From Arctopsyche grandis (lineage: Eukaryota; Arthropoda; Insecta; Trichoptera; Hydropsychidae), in NCBI RefSeq assembly GCF_051622035.1, contig NC_135365.1, forward strand, positions 9,218,001 to 9,282,000: a DNA stretch of 64,000 nucleotides, read 5' to 3'. Shown one piece after another: positions 12,677 through 25,808 of the stretch. Every line of letters starts with the position of its first letter. The first letter of the stretch is position 1. Under the pieces are notes generated by a model. It was not told the origin of the DNA, ran no database searches, and saw nothing but the letters and a program-made list of their open reading frames with translations. The position numbers were made by a program, and so were the translations under genes.

Positions 12677-13023
12677 CGGACCAACTTTGCGCCGTTCATT
12701 GTTCATTATTTGCCGTGTTTTGCTCATTTTTATGATGAACCTTTTTTTATGCTCTCTAGTTTTGAAGTTTGCCCTGTTTCCTGGAAAATAGACTCAAAAC
12801 ACCCCGTTTCCTAATCATCATCATCTACAGCCATTCGCCATCCACTGTTGGATGAAGGTAGAGGTAGGACCGGAAGCGTGCGTTTTCCAGGAAACAGGCC
12901 GTTTTGGGTCTATTTTCCAGGAAACAGCACAAACAACAAAGCTAGAGAGCATAAAAAAGGTTCATCATAAAAATGAACAAAGCACAGCGAACAATGAACA
13001 ATGAACGGCGCAAAGTTGGTCCG
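12677..13023. mobile_element. Foldback element with long inverted repeats
   Basis: The arms at about 12677-12822 and 12880-13023 are inverted copies. They share CGGACCAACTTTGCGCCGTT at the outer ends, then TTCATTTTTATGATGAACC, TTTTATGCTCTCTAG and GTTTCCTGGAAAATAGAC inward. The short centre carries ATCATCATCATCTACAGCCA and CCATCCACTGTTGGATGAAG, the tail phrase of the RTE-like LINE at 22048-22495. No clear target duplication was found. Confidence 0.75.
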
Positions 13024-13027
13024 ATAT

Positions 13028-13102
13028 ATCCAAGATCTGGTCAGCAGCACCGGGCATGGGATTAAATCCGTGACCACTCAGTTGAAAGAATGAGAATGCT
13101 GC
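13028..13102 (-). mobile_element. SINE head fragment
   Basis: On the minus strand the segment reads CCAGCAGCATTCTCATTC ... TGAGTGGTCACGGATTTAAT, resembling the tRNA-like head of the SINE family with a degenerate B box. Only the head is present. It abuts the foldback element. Confidence 0.5.
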
Positions 13103-14829
13103 TGGTAGTTTGTTTATTTATTTGATTTCTTAGAAAAATCTATTTTTTGTAAGAATTTTTCTATCTGCTATGAATACTGTTGCAACGTGTATTGTTATGT
13201 CATTGCCCTAATGACCATCCATCCTATATTAATGACTATCCGATCCACATATGTATATCTCAAATTCAATCTTAAAATACGTGTGTACATACATATGTAG
13301 GTGGATGATTTAATTTGCAGAAAAACCAGGCCTGATCGTGTACATCATTTAGATCAAAACATATGTTAAATTGGACTCAATCAAACAGTATTTTTATCCT
13401 ATTCAAAATTTTAATAATTCATTTACATATGTATATTCAACCTTAAAAGTGTGCTTCTAATAATAACGTCATGTACGGAAAATCACAATTAGATTTGTTA
13501 ATGACTTTATTGTGCAAATTATACAATTGATAGTATTTTGGTACATTTATGTAAGTTAAATTTAGAGATTTATTTCAATCGATTTTAAGGCTATAAATAG
13601 ATGAGAATGATATCATAGCATAATATATATATAAGAATAGCTCGTTTATAAACTGTTATTAATGTTTATGTGATCATTAAGTCGGCATACTCTGTGTATA
13701 AATAGACCATTACAGAATAATAACTCTTTATATGTATGTGATTTTCAATATAAACTGATAGTTGCTATAGCTTATAATATCATTAAAACATTGTACATAC
13801 GTACATTTGAACGATGACACGTCCCCCATTAACTGCTTTGCCCGGTCAATGTCGTGTTGTTTCATTATCTATGATTGAACACGTCTTTAGGTGAATTGTT
13901 ATTATTTTATCTACGGCGAAATCAACACGTTTTGCTTTCGCATTGTGTTGAAGCATCCTGAATTCGATTTGAAACTTTTGAATGGGTTTCGTCGAGGTTA
14001 AAAGTAATAATAATGGCGGTTTTGTTGCAAAATGAAAGACCAGAGATTATATGATTCCATCTTCGATAATAACAACAACGGGGAATCACAGGGGGGGCAT
14101 TATTTGCAAAACCGGTTGCTATACCAACTATGTGTAATATAATACACTACATAGATGACATGACAGTGCTTCCTATACAATAATAAAGCACTTATGTATA
14201 TTTGTGAATTAAAAAAAATAATAAACAAAAACATACGGCCAGTCTGTGAATGAGATCGGCGATATTAATTTTTGGCGTTACATCAAAGAAGACCGTTAGC
14301 GTTATTATTATGCAGATGTTATGACCCAGTTTGCAACGGTTAACCAAATTTAATTTATTCAAACAATGTGAGCTTTGATTCCTGAATTGTATGCCTAAAT
14401 AACTTCAGAAGCTTTCATTTGAATTGAGTATAAAAATATCTCATTTGCGACGACGTTAGATTCTTCAAAGGCGCAGTTTAAAGTTTGAAATCGTTAATTA
14501 ATTAGGAATACTTTGCACTAAACTGATACTTGTACATATTTTATGCTAGTCAGTTATATTTTAGTTCGTTGGGATTGCATTTACATAATTTTGGAAGACA
14601 TTAGCATTCCTTTGACTCTCCCGAGGGGTATTCGGCGCATAAACTTATCCCAACTTTGTAATTAGTTGTAGTTCAAACTAAAGCTCTTATGCAAAATTTA
14701 AAAATAGCATGCTAGAGAAAAAATCAATGGTAATGCTTTATATTCAAAAATAATTAAAAAAATTATCTTTCAAGCATAAAAAAATTCATAGTGAAAAGAT
14801 CAATTTTTACTTTATTTTTGTTTTATTTT
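13103..14829. other. No gene seen
   Basis: AT-rich sequence with ACATATGTA simple repeats. No ORF, inverted repeat or similarity to other window segments was recognised. Confidence 0.45.
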
Positions 14830-15292
14830 TAAATTTATACCAGAAAGGCCTAACAGTTAACCCCAATGAGCCTTCCTGGCCAGAAACATTATTCATTTCA
14901 TGCAACTTATATTTTTATTATACAAAGTAAATACATATCAATTAACATCCACAGAGACATCTACCGTCAAATTTGCAATATATTTAAACAATTCATTGAA
15001 ATTCAGTAAATACATATCAATTAACCATCCACAGAGACATTTATGGTCAAATATGTACATTTGCAGCATTAAAATGCTGTATAAATACAATTCAGAGAAA
15101 TTAGAGATTGCTCAAAACTCTAGATTTGCGAGAAAATGGGTAAGGTTGCCAATTTTTCGGAACCGTTTCAACGAAAATTGGCAAACTCTGATAGGAAACG
15201 ATCGACCTGGAGTCACAAAACCAAGGACTGGGAATTGAACCCGTGACCACTAGGTTCAAAGCACTATATGCTAACCACTAGTCTATTCTGCT
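14830..15292 (-). mobile_element. tRNA-derived SINE, hairpin-tail type
   Basis: The tail hairpin (TACCAGAAAGGCCTAACAG ... GCCTTCCTGGCC) lies at 14838-14881. The core GAACCGTTTCAACGAAAATT / GGCAAACTCTGATAGGAAAC is at 15160-15200 and the tRNA-like head at about 15225-15290. An internal stretch is duplicated: AAATACATATCAATTAAC followed by ATCCACAGAGACAT occurs near 14928 and again near 15009. Confidence 0.75.
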
Positions 15293-16614
15293 GCTTAATT
15301 GATTTCGATGAATAATATAAAATAAAAGTAATTATATGAATATAATATATGCAGCTATAAATTATAACTTTCATATATTATATTACTTATAATTTATAAT
15401 GCAAAACGTCTAAATGTATATTTTAATAATCATTTTCATCATCATACCATTAAGAAATTTTCAATTAGTTTAACCTTTTTATGTAAATAGTAAATAAATT
15501 TTGTATAAACATTCACATTCACACTTAGTGAGCACTTAATATGTTTCAGTTTCTGTGCTGTCGTAAAAAAGAGAAAATCTACTAATCAGTGTAATTTAAT
15601 ACAATTCCGGATTCAGAATTGTAAATATCATGCCTTAAACATTAACACTGAAATAAGAGAATCAAAAATACTAACGAAAAGAGAGGAAAAACGTACAAAA
15701 CAGATAAGGATCACTACATCAGTTGCTATTAAAATATGCAATGCATAACTTATGAACAATAAAAAAACATTTAAAAACCAAATACAGTTGATGTGCTAAT
15801 ATTGCATTTATATATTGATAGAGTGATCGAACAAGGTGATATTAATAATTCATTTCGAAATCATAAACATGTCATATTATGTACGTTTCGAGAACGTGAT
15901 TTTCACATCTGAAGGTTTCTCTTATGGAATAGTGCGAAGTAATTTCACACGCAGTCTCCTTATTCATTTTTTTTTTATTAAAATGCAATTCAATACGTGT
16001 TTGACCATCTTGCAACAGATTGTGAGGGATTTCACGGTCGAATTTCATTATACGGGGGATAATAATAATAGAGGGGGGGCAAAAAAAATATGGCATTATT
16101 ATAGTAACAGCTGATTCGCACGCATATTGATATTGAATGCACAACAAATAAAAAGCGGAATGGATTCGGTCCACTTTTATTACGATTTTTGTAATTACGG
16201 AATACACGCTACGTTAGTTACGACTCCATTCCTTATCAAAAGTCTTTTGAAATCGAAATTAATTTACGCGCTCTACCGTTCAAATTGTCCTTGTCGGATT
16301 TTTTCCCCTATTTATTCGATTTTTTTTCTTGTATCGAAAATCATGCTTCCGATTTTGTTTTTGTATTGCTAAATTTTACAGATATTAAAGCGTTGACCGG
16401 TTTGTAATGTATTTGTCCGTCAACTTTGGAAGTGTGTTGTAATTATAGCAATAGGAATTAGCACAAGGCATCAGCTGCCACATTTGTCAGGTTAAAGTTA
16501 ATTTGGAAACGGAATTTTGCAATTTTAAAAGAGTAACGGTCTAAAACTGTGTAAGATAGTCGTTATTAACTAGAATACAATTTCTATTATTCTGAATTTC
16601 TATTTTCGAATTTC
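15293..16614. other. No gene seen
   Basis: Two overlapping ORFs on opposite strands (15836-16372 region) lack recognisable domains. The runs GGGGGATAATAATAATAGAG and AGGGGGGGC near 16055-16080 are the only compositional oddity. Confidence 0.4.
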
Positions 16615-16942
16615 GAATTTTTCTGAGAATATCTGTAGTGACACTGGTCAGACCTGGATATTTGTGATTCCTGGTCGATCGTTTCCTATCAGAGTTTGCC
16701 AATTTTCTCTGATTTCATTGTTGAAACGGTTCCCAATTAAAAATTGGCTAAAATCCTCACTACCTACTATGTCACCACTATTTGAGTATGATTAATGTAC
16801 AATAAAATTGATGTAAAATTCATAGATGTCTCGTTAATTTGCGAGTTTTCAGTGTCTCGTAATTCAGCGACTTGTGTAATAAAGATGCTGCATTGTTTGT
16901 AATTGGCCAGGGATTTACCTGTAAGGCCTTCCTGGTATAATA
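16615..16942 (+). mobile_element. 5'-truncated SINE, hairpin-tail type
   Basis: The copy begins inside the body (ATATCTGTAGTGACACTGGT) and lacks the tRNA head. It continues through GTTTGCCAATTTTCTCTGAT, GTTTTCAGTGTCTCGTAATT and GCTGCATTGTTTGTAATTGG, then a shortened tail hairpin. It is close to the fuller copy at 30132-30596. Confidence 0.75.
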
Positions 16943-18378
16943 AATAAAGTACAATATTATAGCAAAATATTTGTAAAAGTTACTGATCATTTATTGAAAG
17001 AACTGACTATTTAAATAGTCGCCCTTTTCGACCAATATGGATCGAGATTGAGATAAAATATACTGAAAGAGGATTACTCAAACGAGTTTTGTTCACACGA
17101 AAATCCCGCAAACATAAAAAACTATAGGAATAAAATAACAAAAATATAAATAAAACCACAAAATATAGTTATATGTATGTAGCCAACAAATGTCATCTTT
17201 GAGACTTTTTCAAGTCGTTTCGATATTGTATATTTTTCTAGTTATGTTTAAATTTGACTAGTCGTATTACTCAAGGTATGTCGAAACATAAAATAGTCAT
17301 TGAAAACGGCAAAGTGATATTTTTTTGTTGAAAAATGGGCTTCAATTAGAGAACGCAACGGTCCCGCTTGAATTTGTCTTGTCATTGTTGCTTCGTTTGC
17401 TGAAAAACATATTGTAGAAAAACTTTATAACCTTGTTTAACATAGAGTAGACCTTTGATAGTTTTTTTACGACCCCATTGTAAATATCGAAAAGTACCTG
17501 GACAGCAATTTGTAAAGAGACAAAAAAAAAATCGTTACAAATAAATCGTTTCGAGACGGAAAATTACTTTGCTGTCAATGGGATATTTTCGAGTTGACAT
17601 GACGGCTTTAAAACTTATCGAAGCTACGCATCTATATTTTTAATGGGATGTTCAACCTGTGGGTAAAACGCTTCGATCGGTTAAATTAATAAATAATAAT
17701 AACATTGAAATAAAACAACACGGAATTCTCGAGTAGATAAAATTAATCTGCATATTACACCGACTCGGTATTGAAATTATGTAGATTAGTGTCAACGCTT
17801 GATCGGTAGGGAAATCGTAGTTTGATTAATGTTTGGAAATGTCGTCTGAGAACCTTCAGAATGTTGACGGCTTAAAAAAAATTAAAAACATGACGTTTTC
17901 CGACGGTGAAAATTGATTGCCAAACATTTGAAAAAATCGATTTGTTTTTACACGGAGCAATGTATTCAAAAAAACCAATAAAACTTGTCTGTTTTATATC
18001 TTTCTATTTTTATTACAGCCGTATTCATTTTTACTTTATCTACGTATATACCGACATTAGACCGGAGCGAAAAATATAAATTTTAGCTTTTCATCGATGG
18101 TCTCAGTGGAAAACTATCAAGGGGAGGTCTAATAAAAAATTTGATTGATTTTTAAAAAATATCCTGTGCCTTCAACCAATCGATTTATCTCGAAAAAAAT
18201 GTCGAAAAACCAGGCTTTTTTTCATATACCTCTTTTTCGAGGATAGTTTCGATTTTTTTTATTATATTTAAAAATATACACGCGTAATTTTCAGCTATTG
18301 AAGTTTATTTGGCTCGATTATGATAGCCGTTTTGATTTTGAGCCGTTTCGCTCGAAAGTCCCCATACAAAGTGCGCCT
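16943..18378. other. No gene seen
   Basis: No ORF or repeat relationship was recognised. A-rich and T-rich runs dominate. Confidence 0.4.
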
Positions 18379-18668
18379 TAGGACGAAAACACACTGGATG
18401 GTATGGGACGTCATGTGTCCTTAGCTTCCCGCTGTACACGTGCAGAATGAATATGTTTGAGAGGTCGCACGTGTATGCATATACATATGCAACCGACAAG
18501 TTTCTCTTACATTACTGTCAATCAAGGATAAAATATCACCGAAAACACTCCAGGGGGTGATTTTTGGGACTGTGTACCATGAATATGAGCTAGGGGTGTT
18601 GTGTTTTTTTCGCATGTTTGAAAGTATCTAAGAAAAAGCACGTACCACTCAGTGTGCTTTCGCCCTTA
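18379..18668. mobile_element. Short TIR element, GACGAAAACACAC family
   Basis: The left end TTAGGACGAAAACACACTG and the right end, reverse-complemented, TAAGGGCGAAAGCACACTGA form terminal inverted repeats. The interior includes AAGTTTCTCTTACATTACTG and AAAATATCACCGAAAACAC, shared with the element in intron 2 of gene C (48882-49149) and with 40892-41224. The target duplication is unclear. No transposase is encoded. Confidence 0.65.
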
Positions 18669-19623
18669 CTCACAACGGGTCTTTGTATGGGGAAAGCATT
18701 ATTTTCAGATAATCGTTCTTTTTATAATATTCCTGTGAGTCGTTTAGTTTGAAAACAAATAAATTACGTATTTTATAAAATATTTTTTTCTTATTTCTTA
18801 TTTCGACGCAAAATGTCACACTGTATATTAAAACATGATATTATACGTGCCCTGTTTTTATTTATTTTTATCCACTTTATATTTAAAAAAAACCTTGAAA
18901 AAATGACGTGTCATAAAAAGCGATGGTTTGTATAAAAAAGTTCATTATAAAATTATTATATTTGAATCGATATTTATTGCTTGTTTGCATAAATAGACGT
19001 CACTCAATCAATAGGCCACACCTTTTAATTTATTAAAATATTAACAGTCCAAAATAATCAATTATAATTTTCATGAATATTTACACAGAACATACCTTCT
19101 TAAAATAAAATAACCGAACGGTTGAATTCAATGTCGCGATAATTTATATAATGTATATTAAAATAGTAATCAATAGAACTTTGGCATTGCCGGGTTATGG
19201 TTAGTTAAGTGGAGAAACTTCAGTGGTTCGAGCATAAATTTATCATTTGATATGTTAATTTGTTCGGTTGATTTGGGGCACCATTTTAATTCGGTACATC
19301 CTATTTATTCAAATAAGATAGGTTCGCGATTAAATTATCCCGTGTCTCCGCGGCTATTCAAATTTTCATTGTTTGTCGTTCATTGTCTTTATAATGGCCC
19401 CCCCCCGATCGACAATTCTAATATACATGTACATATACTCACTCATTTACTCCAATCTATTCATTTCAATCAAACTGTACCTATGTAACTTCCAATACAA
19501 TAACGACGACAAATCATTGTACGAGGATCGCTTTTCAAATAAAATTTGTATGAACGTATATATATGTATGTATATACATATGAACAAAGCAAGATGACGC
19601 TTGAGAATGAAACCTACTCGAAA
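18669..19623. other. No gene seen
   Basis: Two overlapping ORFs at 19252-19597 have no family resemblance. A homopolymeric CCCCCCCC run lies near 19400. Confidence 0.4.
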
Positions 19624-20580
19624 GGTTCCACGACAAAAGGTCGCCGGACAAAATGTCGCCGGACAAAGAGGCGAATGACACCATGTCCCCTATAAAATGA
19701 TAGCGCGACATAAAGTCTACGGACTAAATGATAATGTGACTTAATATGACATTCATATGTTTGAAAACCAATTTTTTAACGAAAAAAACGTACAAGAAAT
19801 CAAGAAAACGACGATCTATACACACGTCCTTTGACATATTAATAAATAAATATTAGATAAGCCAGTCTAATCGAAATTCAATCGTAAATAACTAACTATA
19901 TCATAAGATTTTTTGAATTCTTCGTACTATAGTCGAACTTATGTAAAATGCACATGCTATCGCATTCACCCCCTCCACTCGACCCGCGATGACCAATTAC
20001 ATTTCGTTTCAGCTTCGCATTGAATTTTGATCAAGTAATACAACATTGTTCGTACATATAGCGGTCGGTTGAATTTTACTTTTGTTTTTTGTTAGTTTTG
20101 AGTTCGAGTTTCGTATTTTGAAATATTTATATTAATAAAAGTTTAATATAAAAAAGTAAGTTGTTGATATTATTATATTATTTATGGAATACGTATATAT
20201 TTTATATTAATGGAAATTTATATTTTTTAGACGATAAAAGTAACTGTCAACGTCATGCTATGGACAGCAAAACTGGTAGTAATATTATTAAAGACCTTGC
20301 ATTGAATTATGTTGTAATAATATTATATAGTTAAATAAGAAATAATTTTAAAAAATACAAAAATTATTTTACGTTCTTACAATGTTACAACACATTGCAC
20401 GAATGCAACAACATGCTGGGTACTTGTAAGTCTCACTCTGCATCGGATCGACTATAATAATGATTTTTTTTCCTTTTTTTTTGCAAACATTTTGTCCGTA
20501 GACATTTTGTCGCGTTATCATTTTTTTGCGGACGTTGTGTCGTTCGCCGTTTGGTTCGGGGACATTTTGTCGTGACACCG
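19624..20580. mobile_element. Long-TIR element with GACAAAATG repeats
   Basis: The left end begins GGTTCCACGACAAAAGGTCG. The right end, reverse-complemented, begins GGTGTCACGACAAAATGTCC. The inverted similarity extends about 100 bp inward through GGCGAATGACACCATGTCC, ATGATAGCGCGACATAAAG and TCTACGGAC. Within each arm the GACAAAATGTC motif is itself repeated. No transposase ORF is seen between the arms. The family also occurs at 4830-5112. Confidence 0.65.
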
Positions 20581-21883
20581 TTGCAAAACCAAAGAATAGT
20601 TTGGAAATATAAACTACATATATACATAGATTATCGGTTGCAAATTTTTGTGACACGTTCAGTCGCATTGAAAGCAATGTACCGTACCGTTCGTAAATAA
20701 GTTTTACTTGGAAATAACTTTCGCATTTGTGCGGTGTTTTGCAATCTGTGACGCATTTTTTTTTTACAGAATTTCATTTTCATGCCGAGGTATACTATTA
20801 TAGATTTTAATAATGAGTAAAAGTTGAAAGTCCAACGGGTGTATTTTATTATTTATGAAGTGGTGTATTGTTTAGTCTCACGTGACATTTGAATTGCGTC
20901 TTCTTGAGTGCGGCCTTCGAGGCACGCCAACTCTGATTGACAACAACACTAATTTTTACAACAATTGAATTACCCATCATCCGTATATTCATGATGTATA
21001 TATTATGTGTATGTGAACAATTATTTTATATATGATTACCTCACAAAAAGTATTGCCCGTCGGCGTTCCTTTGACATTGCCCGAAAAGTCAGAGAAAACT
21101 CGACGCGATATCACAATTTTGATTTTTATATCATCACCTCGTATGGTTTTTTTTCCTCTTTTAAAAAAGTGAAAGTATTATATTCGCCTAATAGCTCACG
21201 CATCGGCACGCCTCTGTGCACTTTTGAATATTCGAGTTAAGTTATGAAATATTTATTATAGTCTGATTTTTCTGCCGAAAGTACATATGTACATATTTTT
21301 ACCGATGGTTTTTGCAAACCAAATTTACCCATGCTTGTGTATAATAAAGTATGATAATGATGTCATATGTAAGTAATTACGTACATTTAAATACACTACT
21401 ATAAGTATTCTCAAAAGCAGGGATTCTTATTTGTAATTTATGGATGCGAATTGAATTTACCTCAGTTTCTAATATAAACAGCCAATGTCAGTCTGAATTT
21501 TGTAATATTTAAAAAAAAAAAATAACAAAATTTTATCTTATTGGCAGTATTTTCCAAAGGTCTGTATTTATTTGTATTCATAATAACAGAATATAAAATT
21601 TCGCCTTGTACTTATTTGGTCAGAAACTTTATATCTGAATACAACTGAACAAAAAAATGTTCTGATCAATATACATAAATGGCATATGTTTGAAGTTCAG
21701 AATACAGCTTTCAGATGGTCTGTGTTTTATTGGTTATTAACTTAATTTGATTTGGTCAGTAAATACTAGTTGATGAGTAAATTATATTAACGGTTTTGTG
21801 TGTTTGTTAAAAAAGTAGTTAAAACAATAAGCGATTTACTGACCGTTCATTTATATCGATATCATCATCATCATCATCATCAT
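20581..21883. other. No gene seen
   Basis: The longest ORF (21007-21240) has no recognised homology. AT-rich spacer. Confidence 0.4.
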
Positions 21884-22043
21884 CAGACTTCGGCGGCCAG
21901 GATGCTTTAACCCACAAAAAATGGTTCACTATTATCAATTACTATTGTTGACAATAGTAATTGTTGAAAAAAATGTTGACAATAGTAATTGAGAATAGTA
22001 AACCATTTTTTGTGGGTTAAAGCAGCCTGGCTGCTGAAATCTG
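21884..22043. repeat. Near-perfect palindrome beside an RTE-like tail
   Basis: The outer arms read CAGACTTCGGCGGCCAGGAT then GCTTTAACCCACAAAAAATG, and the right side repeats them inverted (CATTTTTTGTGGGTTAAAGC ... CAGCCTGGCTGCTGAAATCT). The interior holds further inverted and direct copies of GTTGACAATAGTAATTG. It sits between ATCATCATC runs, directly next to the LINE tail at 22048. Confidence 0.75.
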
Positions 22044-22047
22044 ATCA

Positions 22048-22495
22048 TCATCATTCATTCGTCATCCACTGCTGGATGAAGGCCTCACCAACACGCTTCC
22101 TTACGTATCTGTTTTAAGCAACATTCATCCATCTCATCCCACACATTTTTCTGATTTCATCCACTTATCTTCATGGCGGCCTTCCTTGCACCCTTTTAAA
22201 TTGTCTCGGGTACTATTTGAGTACTTCTTTCATCCATCTATCGTCCGTTCTTCTAGCTACGTGACCCGCTCATTGCCACTTCAATTTCATTACTCTCACC
22301 ATTACATCAATCACCTTTGTCATACTTCTAACCCACGTATTCCATTTTCTATGTCTCCTCATTATGCCAAGCATACAGTGTTCCATACTTTTTTGAGTGC
22401 ACTGGACCTTATGTAGCATTCTGTCATTCAATGCCCAAGTTTTGCATCAATACGTCATCACTGGCATGATACATTGATCACTACACTAATATATA
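22048..22495 (-). pseudogene. Decayed 3' end of an RTE-like LINE
   Basis: Read on the minus strand, broken frames give pieces resembling the C-terminal end of RTE-type LINE polyproteins: a GHxARxxDxRWxKxVLxxYPR-like stretch and, downstream, a DEIRKM-like stretch. It is followed by the tail phrase GCCTTCATCCAGCAGTGGAT. The frame is interrupted by stops and shifts. Related fragments lie at 33790-35335 and 37735-37965. The clade is assigned from memory of such C-termini, not by search. Confidence 0.6.
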
Positions 22496-25400
22496 TTGGT
22501 AATATCATTAAATTTTCGTAAAAGTTATTGATCATTTGCTGAAAAAAAAAACTGACCATTTAAATTATTGCCTTTTCCAAATATCATACATGAAAAGCAT
22601 GACAATTGACAGTTCATAAACGGATAAAAATAGTATCGCATCATAAAGTAAATAAATTACTAGAAAAATAATACTTTTAGAAGGGGTGTAAAATGTTGCT
22701 ACGTTAAGCTACCCTAAGCTTCGTTCATACAAAAAACATGAATAAATGGAAACAAGCTTTCTTTCAAATGAGAAATTTATAGTAACACGTTTTATTGTGT
22801 TGCATATTTATATATGTATATGAAGACTTCTACAAACAAGAATTTTATATTTAATTACAGCAATCAATAAGAAAGTCACCAATCTTATATGGCATTTGAA
22901 TGGAATTGCACACTTTTTCTTCAATATAATTTCCATACAAATGTTTGTAACAATAATTTCATATTAAACAACGCACTATGTGTAGTATTATTTCATTATA
23001 TTTAAAATATTGCTATTTTTTTAAGTTTAAATCCATCGATTCATTTATTTATGGTGTAAAGTCTATTGTTTGATTCGATTCGAATTGACTAATATTATTT
23101 ATCACAATACATATACATATGTATGATGGAAATATGTTTTCTACAGGAATGAATAGTTTGGAATTTTGAAAAAAAAGGGGAGAAAAAGTGCATTATTGCA
23201 GTTTGGTGCATTTGAATGCGTGCGCGGATTACTCTCACGTCAATCGCACGCGAAGGGTTCGCCGCCTAACAAATATCTGTTTATTTATATATCTAAAACT
23301 TTTTTTGGGGGATTTGCCCCAACCGGCGACTCTCAAACTGTTACCCTCCCCTTTGCCAATCACGGACAATTAATTTTACCGCTTTATAATGCACCCCTTT
23401 GCATTCAAAGGCGAACCCTTCAAATGCGTGTGCATTTTTTGCTGTGTGTCATTTACACATCAAACGATGTAGTAAGTATGATGAAGCCGGTACCGAAATT
23501 TCAGAGAACAATGAAAAAATCTCGCCTGATCGTATCTAGAAAATTTTAGAAGGAAGTTTGGAACATTTCGTTTTTTTTATGAATTTATTTATGACCCGAA
23601 ACAAACCCTTGCCTTTGATAAAATTATACATAAATTCGATGCAGTCACCATAGTGACTGTTCAATCCCAATACCAAGCACGATTTCATATGGAGACTGAA
23701 TGACTGCCGAGACTGAATGTGATATTTTCCACCTTAGTGAGCGTAAATTGTCGGAAATTACTCTAACCCATTTATCTGGTAGTCTGCGCTCATCATTGTT
23801 TTCATGATTGATTGTGATTTATGAGTGAAATTTTGATTAACTCTCTTCCATTTGGGCCTTACAGGGATGTTTTGTATTTGTAGTTGTTTCTTACATATTT
23901 ATTGAAACTGGCTGTAGGTGCAAGGCATTCCTTATGCTATATTTTATTTGATATTTTTACTTTATCTGTTATTATAAATGCTATTTTTTATGTTTATGTA
24001 TGAATGTATTTATGTTTATGTTTAATGGTTATTTTTTTTTTTCTTTTTTGTGCTATATTTTTTTTGACCATTGTGGCGCTTTAGGAATTCCTGTTATGCC
24101 ACAATGGTCTGTTTAAAATAAATAAATATGGAAACGTACGACAAATCGGACTCAAACTACCAACTATGATGATGATAGCTGATCTTCACATATAAAAGTG
24201 ATATATGATCAGCAATCGATTGGATATGTAAGTCGACAGTTGATTTAGAGATAGCTTGTGTGATTAAACACATCAAAATCAGTCGACGATTTGAGTCCAA
24301 TTTTGCATGTGTAGGATCAGCCTATCTTATATGTCAATTTCAATTTAGATCGATGGTTAGTATATTACAATATCTTATATATTAGTATGATTACAAATGT
24401 ACAATTCGTTCAAGTATAAGACGAATGTATAAGTTCGTGCCCGTTTATTGTTAAACAACTCTTAGGGAATCATCTAATAGTTACTTCACAATCAGCTGCC
24501 AGTTTGCGGCCGAATTAACATGTGGCTGTATTTATTGGATGTGAGCTCTCTTCTAAGAAGTTATGTATTTTAAAACAGAAAATAATGAATTTTTCATACT
24601 AAAAACCGCCTCAATGAGATCGGGCAATGTTATGTTCATCAAACGCGCCTTTCGTGGCATCTGTATGGGACTTTTTCACTTTGTGTGAACCTTTTTTTAT
24701 TTTGTTTTTGATTTAAATGAATCGAATTGAATAAGTGGGTGTAAAATGGTTGTCAAAGATGATGATAATAAATACCTATAGATGTGAAAGACGTTCGTTC
24801 ACATCAAACGGCATGTGAATAACGGGCGCCAGGCTATCGCAACACAATGGCATCGCAAAATATAGAAATAAATCTGGCATTTTATATATGTATATAGTAT
24901 ATATATTTTATTTTTTTTTGGCATTTAAGACCTTTCATTGTGTGCACACTGCACGATCGGAACAACAACAAAAGGCGTGCAGAAAACGGGGAAGTGTGCA
25001 CATGCACCACAATGCAATAAGCTGAAATGTAAGTAGAAATAGGTATAATGCGTTCGTGCAAAAATAAAAAGTCGTGTTTTATCAACGGGGAGTCCTTTTG
25101 AAGGTTTAACTGACTATGTTCACGGTCTATTCTTCTCACTTTCGCATCATACATAGGTGCGTGGGGTCTATGATTTCGGTGCATAATGTCAATGTGCAGT
25201 GTATGGTGGGTGTTTGAGGTATTGCATTGATGATTATATTTTAAAATGCAAGAGAAGGAGACTCAAGGTGATAGAAGACATATTTTAATAGTTTGTTATT
25301 TACGATTTTGCTTTGTGATCATTTGTTAAAAGAAGTACATAGTTAGTTTACAATACAAACTACTCCCAATCAATTTTGATTTTGATGTCTAAGAGCTTTT

Positions 25401-25506
25401 AACTATTCATATAATTAGTTCACAATACATTTGAAGTCTATTCTAATATGTAGCTATTGATTCAGTGATCATTATCTATTCCATACATCATTATTCTTGT
25501 TAGCAT
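22496..25506. other. No gene seen; two possible inverted-repeat elements
   Basis: A GC-richer patch at about 23185-23440 has an inverted pair (GCGAAGGGTTCGCCGCC / GGCGAACCCTTC). A segment at about 24147-24305 is bounded by ATCGGACTCAAACTACC and the inverse of ATTGGACTCAAATCGTC. Either could be a short DNA element. No coding gene was recognised. Confidence 0.4.
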
Positions 25507-25510
25507 GTAT

Positions 25511-25808
25511 TGTAGCGTGGACGTGTAGAGCATCTTCCGAGATCGGGGTGAAATACGCAGTAGTAGTAGTAGAGGTAGTTTATTGTTCTTGATCGGTCGG
25601 CCTGCCGGCTCCAAATGAAGCACGTATCAAAATCGCCTAGTATTTATACCCATCGGGTACTCACCACATAGAGAGATCATTGGCCGATGGGTCGCGAGAT
25701 CTTATTGGCTGTTGTATGCGGCTCGTTTATACACTGAGGCATTTTGGCGCGAACGAGAGATCAGGTGATCAGCGTTTATAAACCGGTGGTTGTTATCTCT
25801 ACGTTACA
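25511..25808 (-). mobile_element. Solo LTR with a 4-bp target duplication
   Basis: The 298-bp segment runs from TGTAGCGTGGACGTG to CTCTACGTTACA, that is TG...CA, and is flanked by GTAT at 25507-25510 and 25809-25812. On the minus strand it contains a TATA-like GGTATAAATACTAGG followed about 80 nt later by AATAAA, in the order expected for U3-R-U5. No internal retroelement sequence adjoins it, so it is best read as a solo LTR, possibly Ty3/Gypsy-type from the 4-bp duplication. Confidence 0.7.

Noticed and set aside
15836-16372. Sense and antisense ORFs of 81-111 codons
   Set aside because: Open on both strands, no family resemblance and no conserved motif.
22186-22416. Plus-strand 76-codon ORF
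   Set aside because: It is antisense to a decayed LINE tail; the similar antisense ORF at 33797-34015 has the same origin.
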